Below are positions 17,731 through 25,865 of a DNA stretch of 37,409 nt, piece by piece. Made by a program: the position numbers and the translations under genes. Within the stretch, counting starts at the first letter, position 1. Each line of letters opens with the position of its first letter. The notes under the pieces were generated by a model, which saw only the letters and a program-made list of their open reading frames with translations, was not told where the DNA came from and did no database searches. The DNA comes from Comchoanobacter sp040266255 (GTDB lineage: Bacteria; Pseudomonadota; Gammaproteobacteria; Comchoanobacterales; Comchoanobacteraceae), in assembly GCA_040266255.1 (NCBI GenBank), contig JBDQEV010000010.1, positions 1 to 37,409 of the forward strand, given 5' to 3'.

Positions 17731-18471
17731 ATGTTTTGGTTCTTAAAAGCAAAAAATAGCATTGATGATTTAGAGATTGATTCTCTAACTAAGCAATTAA
17801 TCCATAATGCTGTCGCAAGTGCGTCTAAAACAATTGAAGACGTTATGATAGATCGCTCACAAGTCATTGAGCTTAGTGATAACATTACCATTTCTAAATT
17901 TCAGGAAGTTTTCTTAGCACACCAGCACTCAAGATATCCAATTGTTAACTCAGATCAAGAAGCTGTTGGTATTTTATTAGCCAAAGATGTTTTCTCAACA
18001 AAACTTAAGCAGTCGGACCATATTACTAAACTGATTCGCAACACTGTTTATATCTCTGAAAATGAAAGAATCAATCAAGCGCTTCTGAAGCTACAAAACT
18101 CAAGACGACACCTGGCTATCGTCTTAGATGAATACGGCAACTATAGCGGCATTGTAACCATTGAAAACATATTAGAATCACTGGTTGGTGCAATTGAAGA
18201 TGAGCATGACCAGCTTGATACTGGGCTACGCAGGATTAGTAAAGATCAGTACATATGCCCAGGATCAATGCAAATTTCAGACTTAAATCATATACTAGGC
18301 TTACATATTAGCCATAAGCATTATGAAACCTTATCCGGCATTATCAGTCATCATCACGGCAAGATCCCAACAAAAGGCGACCTCATCATCATTGAAAATT
18401 TGAAGTTTCAAGTACTAGCAGCAAATGACAAGGTTATACAAAAACTCTCTATCACTCTGCTGAGTAAGTGA
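17731..18471 (+). CDS. corC: CorC-like CBS-domain protein
   Basis: A 246-residue cytoplasmic protein with a pair of CBS domains (SRYPIVNSDQEAVGILLAKDV near 70-90, and RRHLAIVLDEYGNYSGIVTIENILE near 128-153). A CorC/HlyC transporter-associated domain follows at the C-terminus. The family (CorC/YbeX) is linked to magnesium and cobalt homeostasis and ribosome function; the biochemical role is not settled. The conserved DVMIDRSQVIEL near the N-terminus supports this group. It begins 20 bases after dapE on the same strand and leuS follows after 55 bases, so the three may be co-transcribed. The membrane-spanning DUF21 domain of longer relatives is absent, as in true CorC. Confidence 0.85.
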   Translation: MFWFLKAKNSIDDLEIDSLTKQLIHNAVASASKTIEDVMIDRSQVIELSDNITISKFQEVFLAHQHSRYPIVNSDQEAVGILLAKDVFSTKLKQSDHITKLIRNTVYISENERINQALLKLQNSRRHLAIVLDEYGNYSGIVTIENILESLVGAIEDEHDQLDTGLRRISKDQYICPGSMQISDLNHILGLHISHKHYETLSGIISHHHGKIPTKGDLIIIENLKFQVLAANDKVIQKLSITLLSK

Positions 18472-18526
18472 ATATTGTATCTCTACAGTGATTCTGATAA
18501 CCTATTGAAAATATCTGAGTAATGAA

Positions 18527-20923
18527 ATGGCGTCATCTGCAAAATCAAGTAATACAACCACACAATATGACCCACATCACATTCAAAGCATTACTCAAAG
18601 TCGGTTGCAAAATAACACTGATCCAGGCAATAAAAATCAGCAATATATCTTACCCATGTTTCCATACCCTAGTGGCCAGTTTCATATGGGACATGCTAGA
18701 AACTACACTTTAGCTTGCACTCTAAACCAATATTACCACCTTAATGGTCATTCTACATTTATGCCAATGGGCTGGGATGCATTTGGATTACCAGCTGAGA
18801 ATGCAGCAATTAAGCATAACAAACACCCTAAAGAATGGACCAATCAAAACATCAAGCAGATGCGCGAAGAGTTTGATCGCCTCGGGCTATATTATAATTG
18901 GAACTATGATATGAGAACTTGTGAGCCCGAATACTATCGCTGGCAGCAATGGCTTTTCATTCAGATGTACAAACATGACCTTGCCTATCAAAAAAATGCT
19001 ACTGTTAACTGGGACCCAGTTGATCAAACCGTACTTGCAAATGAACAAGTCATTAACGGCAAAGGTTGGCGATCTGGCGCAACCGTAGAAAGAAAAGAGA
19101 TCAAACAGTGGTTCATTAAAACAACTGCCTATGCTAATGACTTACTAAGTGGTATCAGCACCCTAGACAAATGGCCTTCCCAAGTTAAACAAATGCAAGA
19201 AAACTGGATTGGAAAGTCTCAAGGTCTTGATATTACATTCCAAGTTGAAGGAACAGATACTTCAGTGCAAGTCTTCACAACACGCGGCGACACTCTTTTT
19301 GGCGCATCAGCCATCCTAGTTGCGCCAACCCACCCAATTGCAAAACAAGCTGCAAATGATGCCTCTATAGCAAAACAACTTAAACCATTAATGACAACTG
19401 GTGTTAGTGAAGCAGAAATTGAAAAACAGGAAAAGATTGGAGTTGCTTTGAACCAATTTGCAATTTGCCCTATTTCAAACCGAAAGCTTCCTATTTGGGC
19501 CGCTAACTATGTGCTTATGGATTATGGACATGGGGCAATTATGCTAGTACCAGCGCACTGTGAGCGCGACCACCAATTCGCCACTAAGTACAATCTTAAA
19601 ATACCAGCCGTTATTCAGGCAGAACATGACTATGCTAAAACTGCATATCTCACAAAAGGTACGCTAATTAACTCTGGCGTCTACGATGGAATGAGTAGCG
19701 ATGAAGCAATCATAAAAATCAGTCATGACCTTCAAGCAAAAAACGCTGGCAAACTCAAAGAAGAATTTAGATTAAGAGACTGGGGGGTTTCTAGGCAACG
19801 CTACTGGGGCTGCCCTATTCCTATGATTCACTGCAGCGACTGTGGCATTGTTCCAGAAAAAGAAGAAAATTTGCCTATTAAGCTACCTACAGACATAACC
19901 TTTGAGTCGGGTACAAATATCTTAAAATCACTTCCTGAGTTCCTCAATACAACTTGCCCAAAATGCAACAAGAGCGCAACAAGAGAAACTGATACCTTTG
20001 ATACATTCCTAGATTCATCATGGTACTATGCCAGATTCTTGTCTCAAGGTGACACTCACCACTTACTTGATCCAAAATTAAAATCATCTCTGCCTGTAGA
20101 TATATACATTGGTGGAATTGAGCATGCAATCTTACACTTACTATATGCCAGATTTATCAACATGTTCTTACATAAAATTGGACTAAGTGACACAAAAGAA
20201 CCATTTAAAGAAATGATCACACAAGGGATGGTTCTTAAAGATGGCGCAAAAATGTCTAAATCAAAAGGTAACATCGTTACCCCTAGCGACCTCCATGCCA
20301 CATACGGTGCAGACGCTATACGTTTATTTATTTTGTTTGCGGCTCCGCCAACACAATCTCTTGAATGGTCTGATGCTGGTATCGAAGGTATGCACCGCTT
20401 TTTGAAAAAAGTACATCACTATTTCACAAATCAAGCCAAACCACTTCAGACAGAACGACCAGAAGATTGGCTTGAGTCACAAAAAATACTAAAACAAATC
20501 ACCACAGATTATGAAAAAAGGCAGCTCAATACTACAGTAGCAGGTGCAATGAAGCTATTTAATATACTCACAAATAGTAAAGATAGAACTTTGACACATG
20601 AAAAAATTGAAAAGATTTTCTTAACAGTCATGAAGCCAATCGCACCACATATAGCGCTTTACTGTTCGGATGCAATTGGCTTTGAAATCAATCATTGGCC
20701 AAGTATAGACCAAGAGACGATTGACCATGCTCAAATAGAAATCAGCATTCAAGTCAATGGCAAGATGCGTGGCAAAGTCAAGGTTGGCGCTCAAGACTCT
20801 GAGGACCAAGTATTGAAAGCAGCCCAAAGCAATCCGATAGTTCTAAAGCATCTTGATCACAAGCAAATTAGGAAAGTCATCTTTGTTCCTGGCAGGCTGC
20901 TTAATATTGTTGTTAGCGCTTAG
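18527..20923 (+). CDS. leuS: Leucyl-tRNA synthetase
   Basis: LeuRS charges tRNA-Leu. The 798-residue protein contains the HIGH-type motif FHMGHARNY at 52-60, a CP1 editing domain in the middle, WYYARF and the KMSKS motif at 575-579, an anticodon-binding domain, and the C-terminal domain (IQVNGKMRGKVKV). Length is somewhat below the usual 860. In the editing domain two conserved positions differ from what I expect. The threonine-rich loop reads TTRGDT (251-256) where TTRPDT is usual, and the HDxRD motif reads HCERD with Cys345 in place of Asp. The second Asp, 348, is retained. The gene follows corC and converges with the SDR gene, sharing four bases at their stop codons. Confidence 0.97.
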   Translation: MASSAKSSNTTTQYDPHHIQSITQSRLQNNTDPGNKNQQYILPMFPYPSGQFHMGHARNYTLACTLNQYYHLNGHSTFMPMGWDAFGLPAENAAIKHNKHPKEWTNQNIKQMREEFDRLGLYYNWNYDMRTCEPEYYRWQQWLFIQMYKHDLAYQKNATVNWDPVDQTVLANEQVINGKGWRSGATVERKEIKQWFIKTTAYANDLLSGISTLDKWPSQVKQMQENWIGKSQGLDITFQVEGTDTSVQVFTTRGDTLFGASAILVAPTHPIAKQAANDASIAKQLKPLMTTGVSEAEIEKQEKIGVALNQFAICPISNRKLPIWAANYVLMDYGHGAIMLVPAHCERDHQFATKYNLKIPAVIQAEHDYAKTAYLTKGTLINSGVYDGMSSDEAIIKISHDLQAKNAGKLKEEFRLRDWGVSRQRYWGCPIPMIHCSDCGIVPEKEENLPIKLPTDITFESGTNILKSLPEFLNTTCPKCNKSATRETDTFDTFLDSSWYYARFLSQGDTHHLLDPKLKSSLPVDIYIGGIEHAILHLLYARFINMFLHKIGLSDTKEPFKEMITQGMVLKDGAKMSKSKGNIVTPSDLHATYGADAIRLFILFAAPPTQSLEWSDAGIEGMHRFLKKVHHYFTNQAKPLQTERPEDWLESQKILKQITTDYEKRQLNTTVAGAMKLFNILTNSKDRTLTHEKIEKIFLTVMKPIAPHIALYCSDAIGFEINHWPSIDQETIDHAQIEISIQVNGKMRGKVKVGAQDSEDQVLKAAQSNPIVLKHLDHKQIRKVIFVPGRLLNIVVSA

Positions 20924-21717
20924 TATTGCTCTTCATCTATATACTTAGAGAAGTCATCAATACCTTCATTTCTCAGCACCTCTTCATCAATCCAAAACTC
21001 TCCAGTAAGCCCCATTGCATTCTGACTAATAAGACTCCAACATGCATCTCCCATAATTGCTGGGTGTCTACTTGCTTGCCTCTGTGACTCGTACGTGCCT
21101 TGTATTACATTACATACGTCTTTACTATTAATATTTGTCTTAGGCCATAATGCATTAACCTTGATATTATCCGACCTCATTTCCTCTGATAAACCTACAA
21201 CCATCATACTGGCCAGGTAACGACTAGAGGTATACGGCAAATGCGCACCAAGCCATCTTGGATCTAAATTAATGGGGGGAGAAATGACACAAATCTGAGG
21301 ATTTTCAGCAAAACGCAAATATTTCTGAGCATACTTTGAGATCAATAAATTACTTCTTGCATTCACAGAATGCATTAAATCATATTCTGCAAGCGTACAA
21401 TCCTGTACGTTATTAAAATTAATCACTGATGCATTGAGAATACAAGAGTCAATTCGCCCGTGACGCTTATAAACTTGATCAATTGCATTGACAATATCAT
21501 CTTCAGATCGAATATCACATGCCACCAGATCTACATCACCTCCTAGCCCAGTTAGATCTTCAGCAATCTGTTTAGAGTCAGCTGATTGAGGGTCCTTAAC
21601 CAAAATGGAAACAATGCATCCCTCTTGTGAGAACTTTGCTGCTATTGCAAGACCAACACCTCTTATCGCTCCTGTCATTAAAATAACAGATCTATCTATT
21701 CCAGTGCCCATGCTCAT
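20920..21717 (-). CDS. HSDL2-like short-chain dehydrogenase/reductase
   Basis: A Rossmann-fold oxidoreductase of 265 residues. The cofactor loop TGAIRGVG lies at 15-22 and NAS stands at 95-97 where NAG is common. The segment ISPPINLDPRW, then NALWPKTNI and the ending TGEFWIDEEVLRNEGIDDF, resemble hydroxysteroid dehydrogenase-like protein 2 (HSDL2), known from animals and some bacteria, more than FabG. The active site has Ser146 and Tyr162, but the YxxxK lysine is Arg166 (YTSSR), a change that usually impairs catalysis. Substrate is unknown. The gene is transcribed alone, converging on leuS with a four-base overlap of stops. A second in-frame ATG lies two codons in. Confidence 0.85.
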   Translation of the reverse strand: MSMGTGIDRSVILMTGAIRGVGLAIAAKFSQEGCIVSILVKDPQSADSKQIAEDLTGLGGDVDLVACDIRSEDDIVNAIDQVYKRHGRIDSCILNASVINFNNVQDCTLAEYDLMHSVNARSNLLISKYAQKYLRFAENPQICVISPPINLDPRWLGAHLPYTSSRYLASMMVVGLSEEMRSDNIKVNALWPKTNINSKDVCNVIQGTYESQRQASRHPAIMGDACWSLISQNAMGLTGEFWIDEEVLRNEGIDDFSKYIDEEQY

Positions 21718-21832
21718 TATCTACTTCTCCTTCGTTCATCCATTAAGCTATAATAACTCCAACCAACATTTAAATTCAATCCTTAATTTTTTCTTCATTG
21801 TTTCTAAGCTTGCTGCATAAATACCGGCTTAT

Positions 21833-21860
21833 TTGCATCCAAAAAAATCTATGCTAAAAT
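21833..21860 (+). promoter_or_regulatory. Promoter of the YccA-type gene
   Basis: TTGCAT (21833-21838) and TAAAAT (21855-21860) are spaced by 16 bases. The start is expected near 21867, and AAGGGGAAAG supplies a ribosome-binding site before the ATG at 21889. Confidence 0.65.
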
Positions 21861-21888
21861 AGTAAAGCAATTCTTAAGGGGAAAGACA

Positions 21889-22557
21889 ATGACATATTCT
21901 GTAAATTCAACAGTATATCAAAGCCACTTGGCAACCAACAAAGTACTTAGAAACACCTACGCTTTACTTGGTTTAACCATACTATTCAGTGCACTATGTG
22001 CATGGGGGTCTTTGGTTATGAGGCTACCCCACCCTAACATGCTAACAATGCTTGTTGGATTCTATGGCTTATCATATCTTACAACACGTTATAGCCACAG
22101 CGCACTTGGCTTAGTATTTGCATTCTTGTTTACTGGCTTCTTAGGCTATACAACTGGCCCAATCATCGGAATAGTGCTGAACTCAACTTCAAATGGCTAT
22201 GCAATCTTATCTCTGTCATTACTCATGACAGGAGTGACCTTTGTATCACTGTCTGCATATGTTTTAACAACTAATCAGGATATGAGTTATCTTGGAGGAT
22301 CTTTATTTACGCTAGCAGTTGTTGGAATTATCATGGCTTTTGCTTCTATCTTTGTTCAAGTCCCAATGCTATATGCTGCAGTATCTGGTTTATTTGCACT
22401 CATATCATCTGGCTTTATTCTATTTCATACTTCTGAAATCATTCATGGCGGTGAAAGAAACTATATTGTTGCAACAGTCTCTTTGTTTGTAGCAATCTAC
22501 AACCTATTCATTAGCTTGCTGAGAATATTTATGATGTTTGCTGGACATAGGGACTAA
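21889..22557 (+). CDS. Bax inhibitor-1/YccA family membrane protein
   Basis: A 222-residue inner-membrane protein with about seven hydrophobic segments and little else. N-terminal residues VLRNTYALLGLTILFSALCAW, a glycine-rich middle with GFLGYTTGPIIG, and the end AIYNLFISLLRIF match the YccA/YbhL group of the Bax inhibitor-1 superfamily. E. coli YccA interacts with the FtsH protease; other members act as pH-sensitive calcium leaks. Neither role can be shown here. It has its own promoter and strong ribosome-binding site. Its stop codon lies inside the left arm of a 91-nt palindromic element. Confidence 0.88.
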   Translation: MTYSVNSTVYQSHLATNKVLRNTYALLGLTILFSALCAWGSLVMRLPHPNMLTMLVGFYGLSYLTTRYSHSALGLVFAFLFTGFLGYTTGPIIGIVLNSTSNGYAILSLSLLMTGVTFVSLSAYVLTTNQDMSYLGGSLFTLAVVGIIMAFASIFVQVPMLYAAVSGLFALISSGFILFHTSEIIHGGERNYIVATVSLFVAIYNLFISLLRIFMMFAGHRD

Positions 22558-22644
22558 TAAAATTAGTGGGGCTCTATCTGATCCTGCAGGCATAGATATC
22601 CATATGCATTCCTTTCTGCCTAGAGCCCCGACACTAATCATTAG
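22554..22644. repeat. Large imperfect palindrome after the YccA-type gene
   Basis: Three blocks of inverted complementarity stack in order: CTAAT (22554-22558) with ATTAG (22640-22644), ATTAGT (22562-22567) with ACTAAT (22633-22638), and GGGGCTCTA (22568-22576) with TAGAGCCCC (22621-22629). A three-base bulge (GAC, 22630-22632) interrupts the right arm. The 44-base interior can form a further hairpin, GCATA with TATGC. No T-run follows, so it is not a standard intrinsic terminator. It could be a small structured RNA, an mRNA 3' stabiliser, or a miniature mobile element. The remaining 22645-22868 has no recognisable gene, only a possible TATACT -10 near 22823 before the HPt gene. Confidence 0.7.
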
Positions 22645-22868
22645 CGTCACCAAAAGGCAATTATATTCTAGCTCTATCGAGGAAATAATGTCTCAGCTCA
22701 TTTACAACCAACACCGCAAATACTCCATATAACAGCGACATAGACAGCAAACACGACCTAAAACAGGAAATATCTCACAAACATGCAGGCCAATAACATA
22801 CAAAGACTTTAACCGACTCACGGTATACTTAATACAGAAAGTAGGCAATAAACCCAAAAGGAAGTTAA

Positions 22869-23180
22869 ATGATTATAGACCAAAAGATATTAGTAGAACT
22901 ATATGGTGACCTTGAAACAGCAAAACCTTTAATCAAACTATTCATCAGAAATGCAGATCAATTAGTCAAAGAAGTAGAGCAAGCAATATTTTTAGAGCGG
23001 CAAGACAAAATTGAGTCAGTATGCCATAGACTCTTAGGGCAATCTCGCTATATAGCATCGCCAGCCCTTGCAAGCCTATCTGAGGATATCTGTGCTGAAG
23101 ATAATGCAAAACGCCTTACCAAGCTTAGACAGCTGAAATCTATTATTTCTGAGATCAAAGCCGATGAACAATTCAAATAA
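22869..23180 (+). CDS. Stand-alone HPt (histidine phosphotransfer) protein
   Basis: A 103-residue helical protein with the HPt signature CHRLLGQSRYIASPALASLS, in which His53 would take the phosphate; the Ser-rich stretch after it matches the usual A-H-x-L-K-G pattern loosely. Such proteins relay phosphate between hybrid sensor kinases and response regulators in the cytoplasm. No kinase or regulator lies in this window, so its partners are elsewhere. The ATG has AAAAGGAAG upstream. It overlaps ubiG by 17 bases, so the two are probably translated from one message. The HPt core Lys is Leu here (HRLLG where HxLKG is common), so the call is likely rather than certain. Confidence 0.7.
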   Translation: MIIDQKILVELYGDLETAKPLIKLFIRNADQLVKEVEQAIFLERQDKIESVCHRLLGQSRYIASPALASLSEDICAEDNAKRLTKLRQLKSIISEIKADEQFK

Positions 23181-23838
23181 ATTTACTGATCAGCCCCAAA
23201 CATGGTGGGATCCAAATGGTCCTTTTTGGACATTACACGCAATCAACCCTCTACGCACCAGCTTTATACAGAAACACCTTAACCAAAATAACTTAGTGGG
23301 ATTAGATATCGGGTGTGGCGGTGGCATATTAACAGAAGCACTGGCCAGCAACCATAATATGACAGGCATTGATATTGATCCTGATTTAATAGAAGTCGCC
23401 CTCTCTCGAGGACAGAATCATATCAATTACCTACATACAACATCAAATGATATTTGCTCAAGTCATTATGAAGCATTCGACTTTATCACATGCCTTGAGG
23501 TCTTAGAGCATGTAGACGACCCATGTGCAATGGTGTCTGATATCTCTAAAATGCTAAAACCAAATGGATACGCATTTTTTTCAACCTTAAACCGCAATCC
23601 TATTTCTTTTCTAGGGGCAATCATTGCAGCTGAGTATATTCTCAAGATCTTACCCAAACATACCCATTTATATGAAAAGTTTATTAAGCCTGAGGAAATG
23701 ACCCACTGGTGCATGGAAAATAATTTAACTCTAGTTGATATTACAGGGATCCACTACAACCCTCTTTTCAAGAGCTTTTTCATGGCTGGCTCAACTGCCA
23801 TCAACTATATCGCTTGCTTTCAAAAGGCCTCTGACTAA
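23164..23838 (+). CDS. ubiG: Ubiquinone biosynthesis O-methyltransferase UbiG
   Basis: UbiG performs the two O-methylations of the ubiquinone ring, using S-adenosylmethionine. The 224-residue protein is well conserved: WWDPNGPFWTLHAINPLR at the N-terminus, the SAM loop GLDIGCGGGILTE, CLEVLEHVDDP, FFSTLNRNPISFLGAIIAAEYILKILPKHTH and the KFIKPEEMTHW segment, in the family's order. Presence implies aerobic respiration with ubiquinone. It starts 17 bases inside the HPt gene and ends 48 bases inside the converging unknown gene at 23791-24573. Confidence 0.96.
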   Translation: MNNSNKFTDQPQTWWDPNGPFWTLHAINPLRTSFIQKHLNQNNLVGLDIGCGGGILTEALASNHNMTGIDIDPDLIEVALSRGQNHINYLHTTSNDICSSHYEAFDFITCLEVLEHVDDPCAMVSDISKMLKPNGYAFFSTLNRNPISFLGAIIAAEYILKILPKHTHLYEKFIKPEEMTHWCMENNLTLVDITGIHYNPLFKSFFMAGSTAINYIACFQKASD

Positions 23839-24573
23839 TAACCCAGCCTTACTCACATAATGCCTAATTAAACGGGAACTATACATTGTTGTGCAACCTT
23901 TATCATATACCGCTACCTGAAAAAGAGACCTTCTCTCTAACTCATGTAAAATAACGTCTTTGATCTCTTGCATTTGCGTATTATGGTCTTCTGACGAAAA
24001 TATCAGATATGCATTCAAATCAGGACTATTCAACCAGTCTGTAAAATCCATACCATCAAATATCACTTTAGTATCAGGACGATTGGCATAAACCTTTGCA
24101 GTCTTTTTAACTTGTATCGGCTTGACTACTCTGACACTGCCAATACCGATTAATCCTTGCTTTTCACGCTGCGAATTCAATTCAGATGCGTATAAACTCA
24201 GCTCAATATTTACCAAGTGCTTTGCATAATCTACTGTCAGATGCTGAGAAGATAAATCAAAATAATCATGCGAGGACCTCTCTGTAATACACCAACGCGA
24301 ATACCCACTATCCAACCGAGCTGCTGGATATGCTTGCAGAACATGCTCGGAAAGCTCTTCTAAATGTGCCTGACTCAAGTCTGGCTGCCATATTTGTAAA
24401 TCTTGCACAAAGGATACTGGGAGAATATAAGCAATATCTGATTGAGCGTCAGTAACCAAACCTGCTTGCAACAAACACTGCGTATAGGTTCTCTCAACCT
24501 GAACAGATGACTTTAACGGCCACGGCAATTGAAAAGCATGATGTGATAAATTTAAAATTTTCAATTGCTTCAA
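23791..24573 (-). CDS. Conserved-looking hypothetical protein
   Basis: A 260-residue frame without signal peptide, membrane segments or recognised domain. It begins MKQLKILNLSHHAFQLPWPL, contains DSGYSRWCITERSSHDYFDLS and LEERRSLFQ-like charged helices, and ends SDIVDGS. Composition and length argue for a real gene. It is divergent from the Mth938-like gene, whose promoter lies inside or just beside its 5' end, and its 3' end overlaps ubiG by 48 bases in antisense. The long tail-to-tail overlap may mean the C-terminal residues are a recent extension after loss of an earlier stop. I do not assign a function. Confidence 0.6.
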   Translation of the reverse strand: MKQLKILNLSHHAFQLPWPLKSSVQVERTYTQCLLQAGLVTDAQSDIAYILPVSFVQDLQIWQPDLSQAHLEELSEHVLQAYPAARLDSGYSRWCITERSSHDYFDLSSQHLTVDYAKHLVNIELSLYASELNSQREKQGLIGIGSVRVVKPIQVKKTAKVYANRPDTKVIFDGMDFTDWLNSPDLNAYLIFSSEDHNTQMQEIKDVILHELERRSLFQVAVYDKGCTTMYSSRLIRHYVSKAGLLVRGLLKASDIVDGS

Positions 24574-24592
24574 TGAACTTCTCCAATATAAT
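24565..24592 (+). promoter_or_regulatory. Promoter of the Mth938-like gene
   Basis: TTGCTT (24565-24570) and a perfect TATAAT (24587-24592) are 16 bases apart. Transcription would begin near 24599, leaving about 22 bases before the ATG at 24621. This argues against any start upstream of that ATG. Confidence 0.7.
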
Positions 24593-24620
24593 GCTTATAT
24601 TGTATACAAGAGGCCTGAAT

Positions 24621-24986
24621 ATGCAAACTCACTCGATCAATATCTCAAGTCCCCTTAGATTTGAATGGCAAAATACCTTTATTTCAATTGACCAAAAACG
24701 ATACGATCAACCAGTAGTTATTTCACAACAATGGCAAGTCGATACGCTCAATATAAAATCTTTAGCAGAATGGATCGAACACCCAATGATGCAGTCGCCA
24801 ATTCAACTTTTATCGCACTATCACTACAACCACCTTCCAAAATCAACCATAGATTTGTTCTGGTCTAGAGGCATTGGAGTCGACCTTTTACAGCTTGATA
24901 AAGCCATTCAGCAGACTAACTTGATGAATGCGCACCAGCTAGAATTTCAATGGCTGATTTTACCCCCTGGCATTAAGATAGCTTGA
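24621..24986 (+). CDS. Mth938-like (DUF498/NDUFAF3-type) domain protein
   Basis: A 121-residue soluble protein. The order of elements fits the Mth938-like fold: an N-terminal strand pair, PVVISQQWQVDTLN, a short helix, SPIQLLSHYHYN where this family has its LLGTG stretch, a FWSRGIGVDLLQLDKAIQQTN segment (the gI-x-v-x-v-M-dT-x-A-cr-T-x-N pattern), and a closing LILPPG. Eukaryotic NDUFAF3 helps assemble complex I; the bacterial function is unclear. The ATG at 24621 is chosen because AAGAGG precedes it and the promoter at 24565-24592 lies upstream; a longer frame to 24507 is excluded by that promoter. Its 3' end overlaps bamD by 14 bases, tail to tail. Confidence 0.6.
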   Translation: MQTHSINISSPLRFEWQNTFISIDQKRYDQPVVISQQWQVDTLNIKSLAEWIEHPMMQSPIQLLSHYHYNHLPKSTIDLFWSRGIGVDLLQLDKAIQQTNLMNAHQLEFQWLILPPGIKIA

Positions 24987-25629
24987 AGGACTGCTCATCA
25001 ATCTTTGCATCTGGGTAAAGTGCTCTGATTCTTTCTATCCTAAGATTTGCAGCGACCTGATTTCCCTCATTGGCATAAAACTTAGCTGCATCAAGCTCAT
25101 GTTGAATTACTCCACTAGTAATCTCTTCTTGAATCGATGACAGCTCAGCTAAATGCTGACTCTCAGGATAACTTAACGCAAATGCACCAATATCATCCAG
25201 CACCTCTGATAAAACATTGATGTTTCGATACGCTGTATTAGCAAATAGCCACTTTGCTCTTGTGACCATCCAGTGAGAAGACCATAAAGTTTTGGCTTTT
25301 ATCCTATCATACATCACACCCTCAAGGTCCTCTTGATTGAGAGATTGGCTTTCAACTAGCCTGTCTGCAAACTGTATCGCTAAGTCATATTGCTTTGTTT
25401 GTAAGTATGCACTTACAATTCCAACTTTGATTGCCTTCAAATGCTCCGAAGAAGGATAAGTCCTAAGCAATGTCTGACCCACTTTAACCGCATCTACATA
25501 TCGCTCTTGCTTCATATAAGTAGTAAAAGACTCATATAAATCATGATCTGCAAGATCATCAAAATTGACAGACTTGCCACATCCAGCCAACATTAAGCAT
25601 ACTACCAAGCATGAAAGTTTTCTCATCAT
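24973..25629 (-). CDS. bamD: Outer membrane assembly lipoprotein BamD
   Basis: BamD is the essential TPR lipoprotein of the BAM complex, which folds beta-barrels into the outer membrane. The 218-residue product has a signal with lipobox LAGC (Cys17), then paired helical TPR units. LYESFTTYMKQERYVDAVKVG, YPSSEHLKAIKVGIVSAYL and YPESQHLAEL match the family, and the last helix pair, FYANEGNQVAANLRIERIRALYP, fits BamD closely. It is somewhat shorter than E. coli BamD (245). It is divergent from rluD, a gene pair kept in many gammaproteobacteria, which supports the call. Two adjacent ATG codons could start it; GAGGAAAGG lies just upstream. Confidence 0.87.
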   Translation of the reverse strand: MMRKLSCLVVCLMLAGCGKSVNFDDLADHDLYESFTTYMKQERYVDAVKVGQTLLRTYPSSEHLKAIKVGIVSAYLQTKQYDLAIQFADRLVESQSLNQEDLEGVMYDRIKAKTLWSSHWMVTRAKWLFANTAYRNINVLSEVLDDIGAFALSYPESQHLAELSSIQEEITSGVIQHELDAAKFYANEGNQVAANLRIERIRALYPDAKIDEQSFKLS

Positions 25630-25654
25630 TTCCTTTCCTCAATCATTTTGTTCG

Positions 25655-25683
25655 ATCATAACAAAACATTTCACAAACAGCAA
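25655..25683 (-). promoter_or_regulatory. Probable promoter of bamD
   Basis: On the minus strand TTGCTG (25683-25678) and TATGAT (25660-25655) are spaced by 17 bases; transcription would start about 20 bases before the bamD ATG. Confidence 0.55.
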
Positions 25684-25815
25684 TCGCATCATTTTATAAC
25701 CCCGCATTAATTTAAGATTATATTTTTCATCCTTACAGCGGTATATCAAACACATTTCTACCATCATCTCCACACTCATCACTGGAACACTTTCAACAGC
25801 AACACATCTATTCAA

Positions 25816-25844
25816 TTGAAATACAACTTTTTTTCAGTTATTTT
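25816..25844 (+). promoter_or_regulatory. Probable promoter of rluD
   Basis: TTGAAA (25816-25821) and TATTTT (25839-25844) are spaced by 17 bases. The leader would be only about 15 bases, with no clear ribosome-binding site before the rluD ATG. Confidence 0.5.
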
Positions 25845-25865
25845 AAATAAAAATGCAGCTAATCC

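Noticed and set aside
22568..22629. tRNA-like or SRP-RNA reading of GGGGCTC...GAGCCCC
   Set aside because: At 62 bases it lacks a T arm and anticodon arm, and the conserved SRP GGAAGCAGCC-type loop is absent on both strands.
22538..22732. Short plus-strand frame across the palindrome
   Set aside because: It starts inside the YccA-type gene, has no ribosome-binding site and no protein-like composition.
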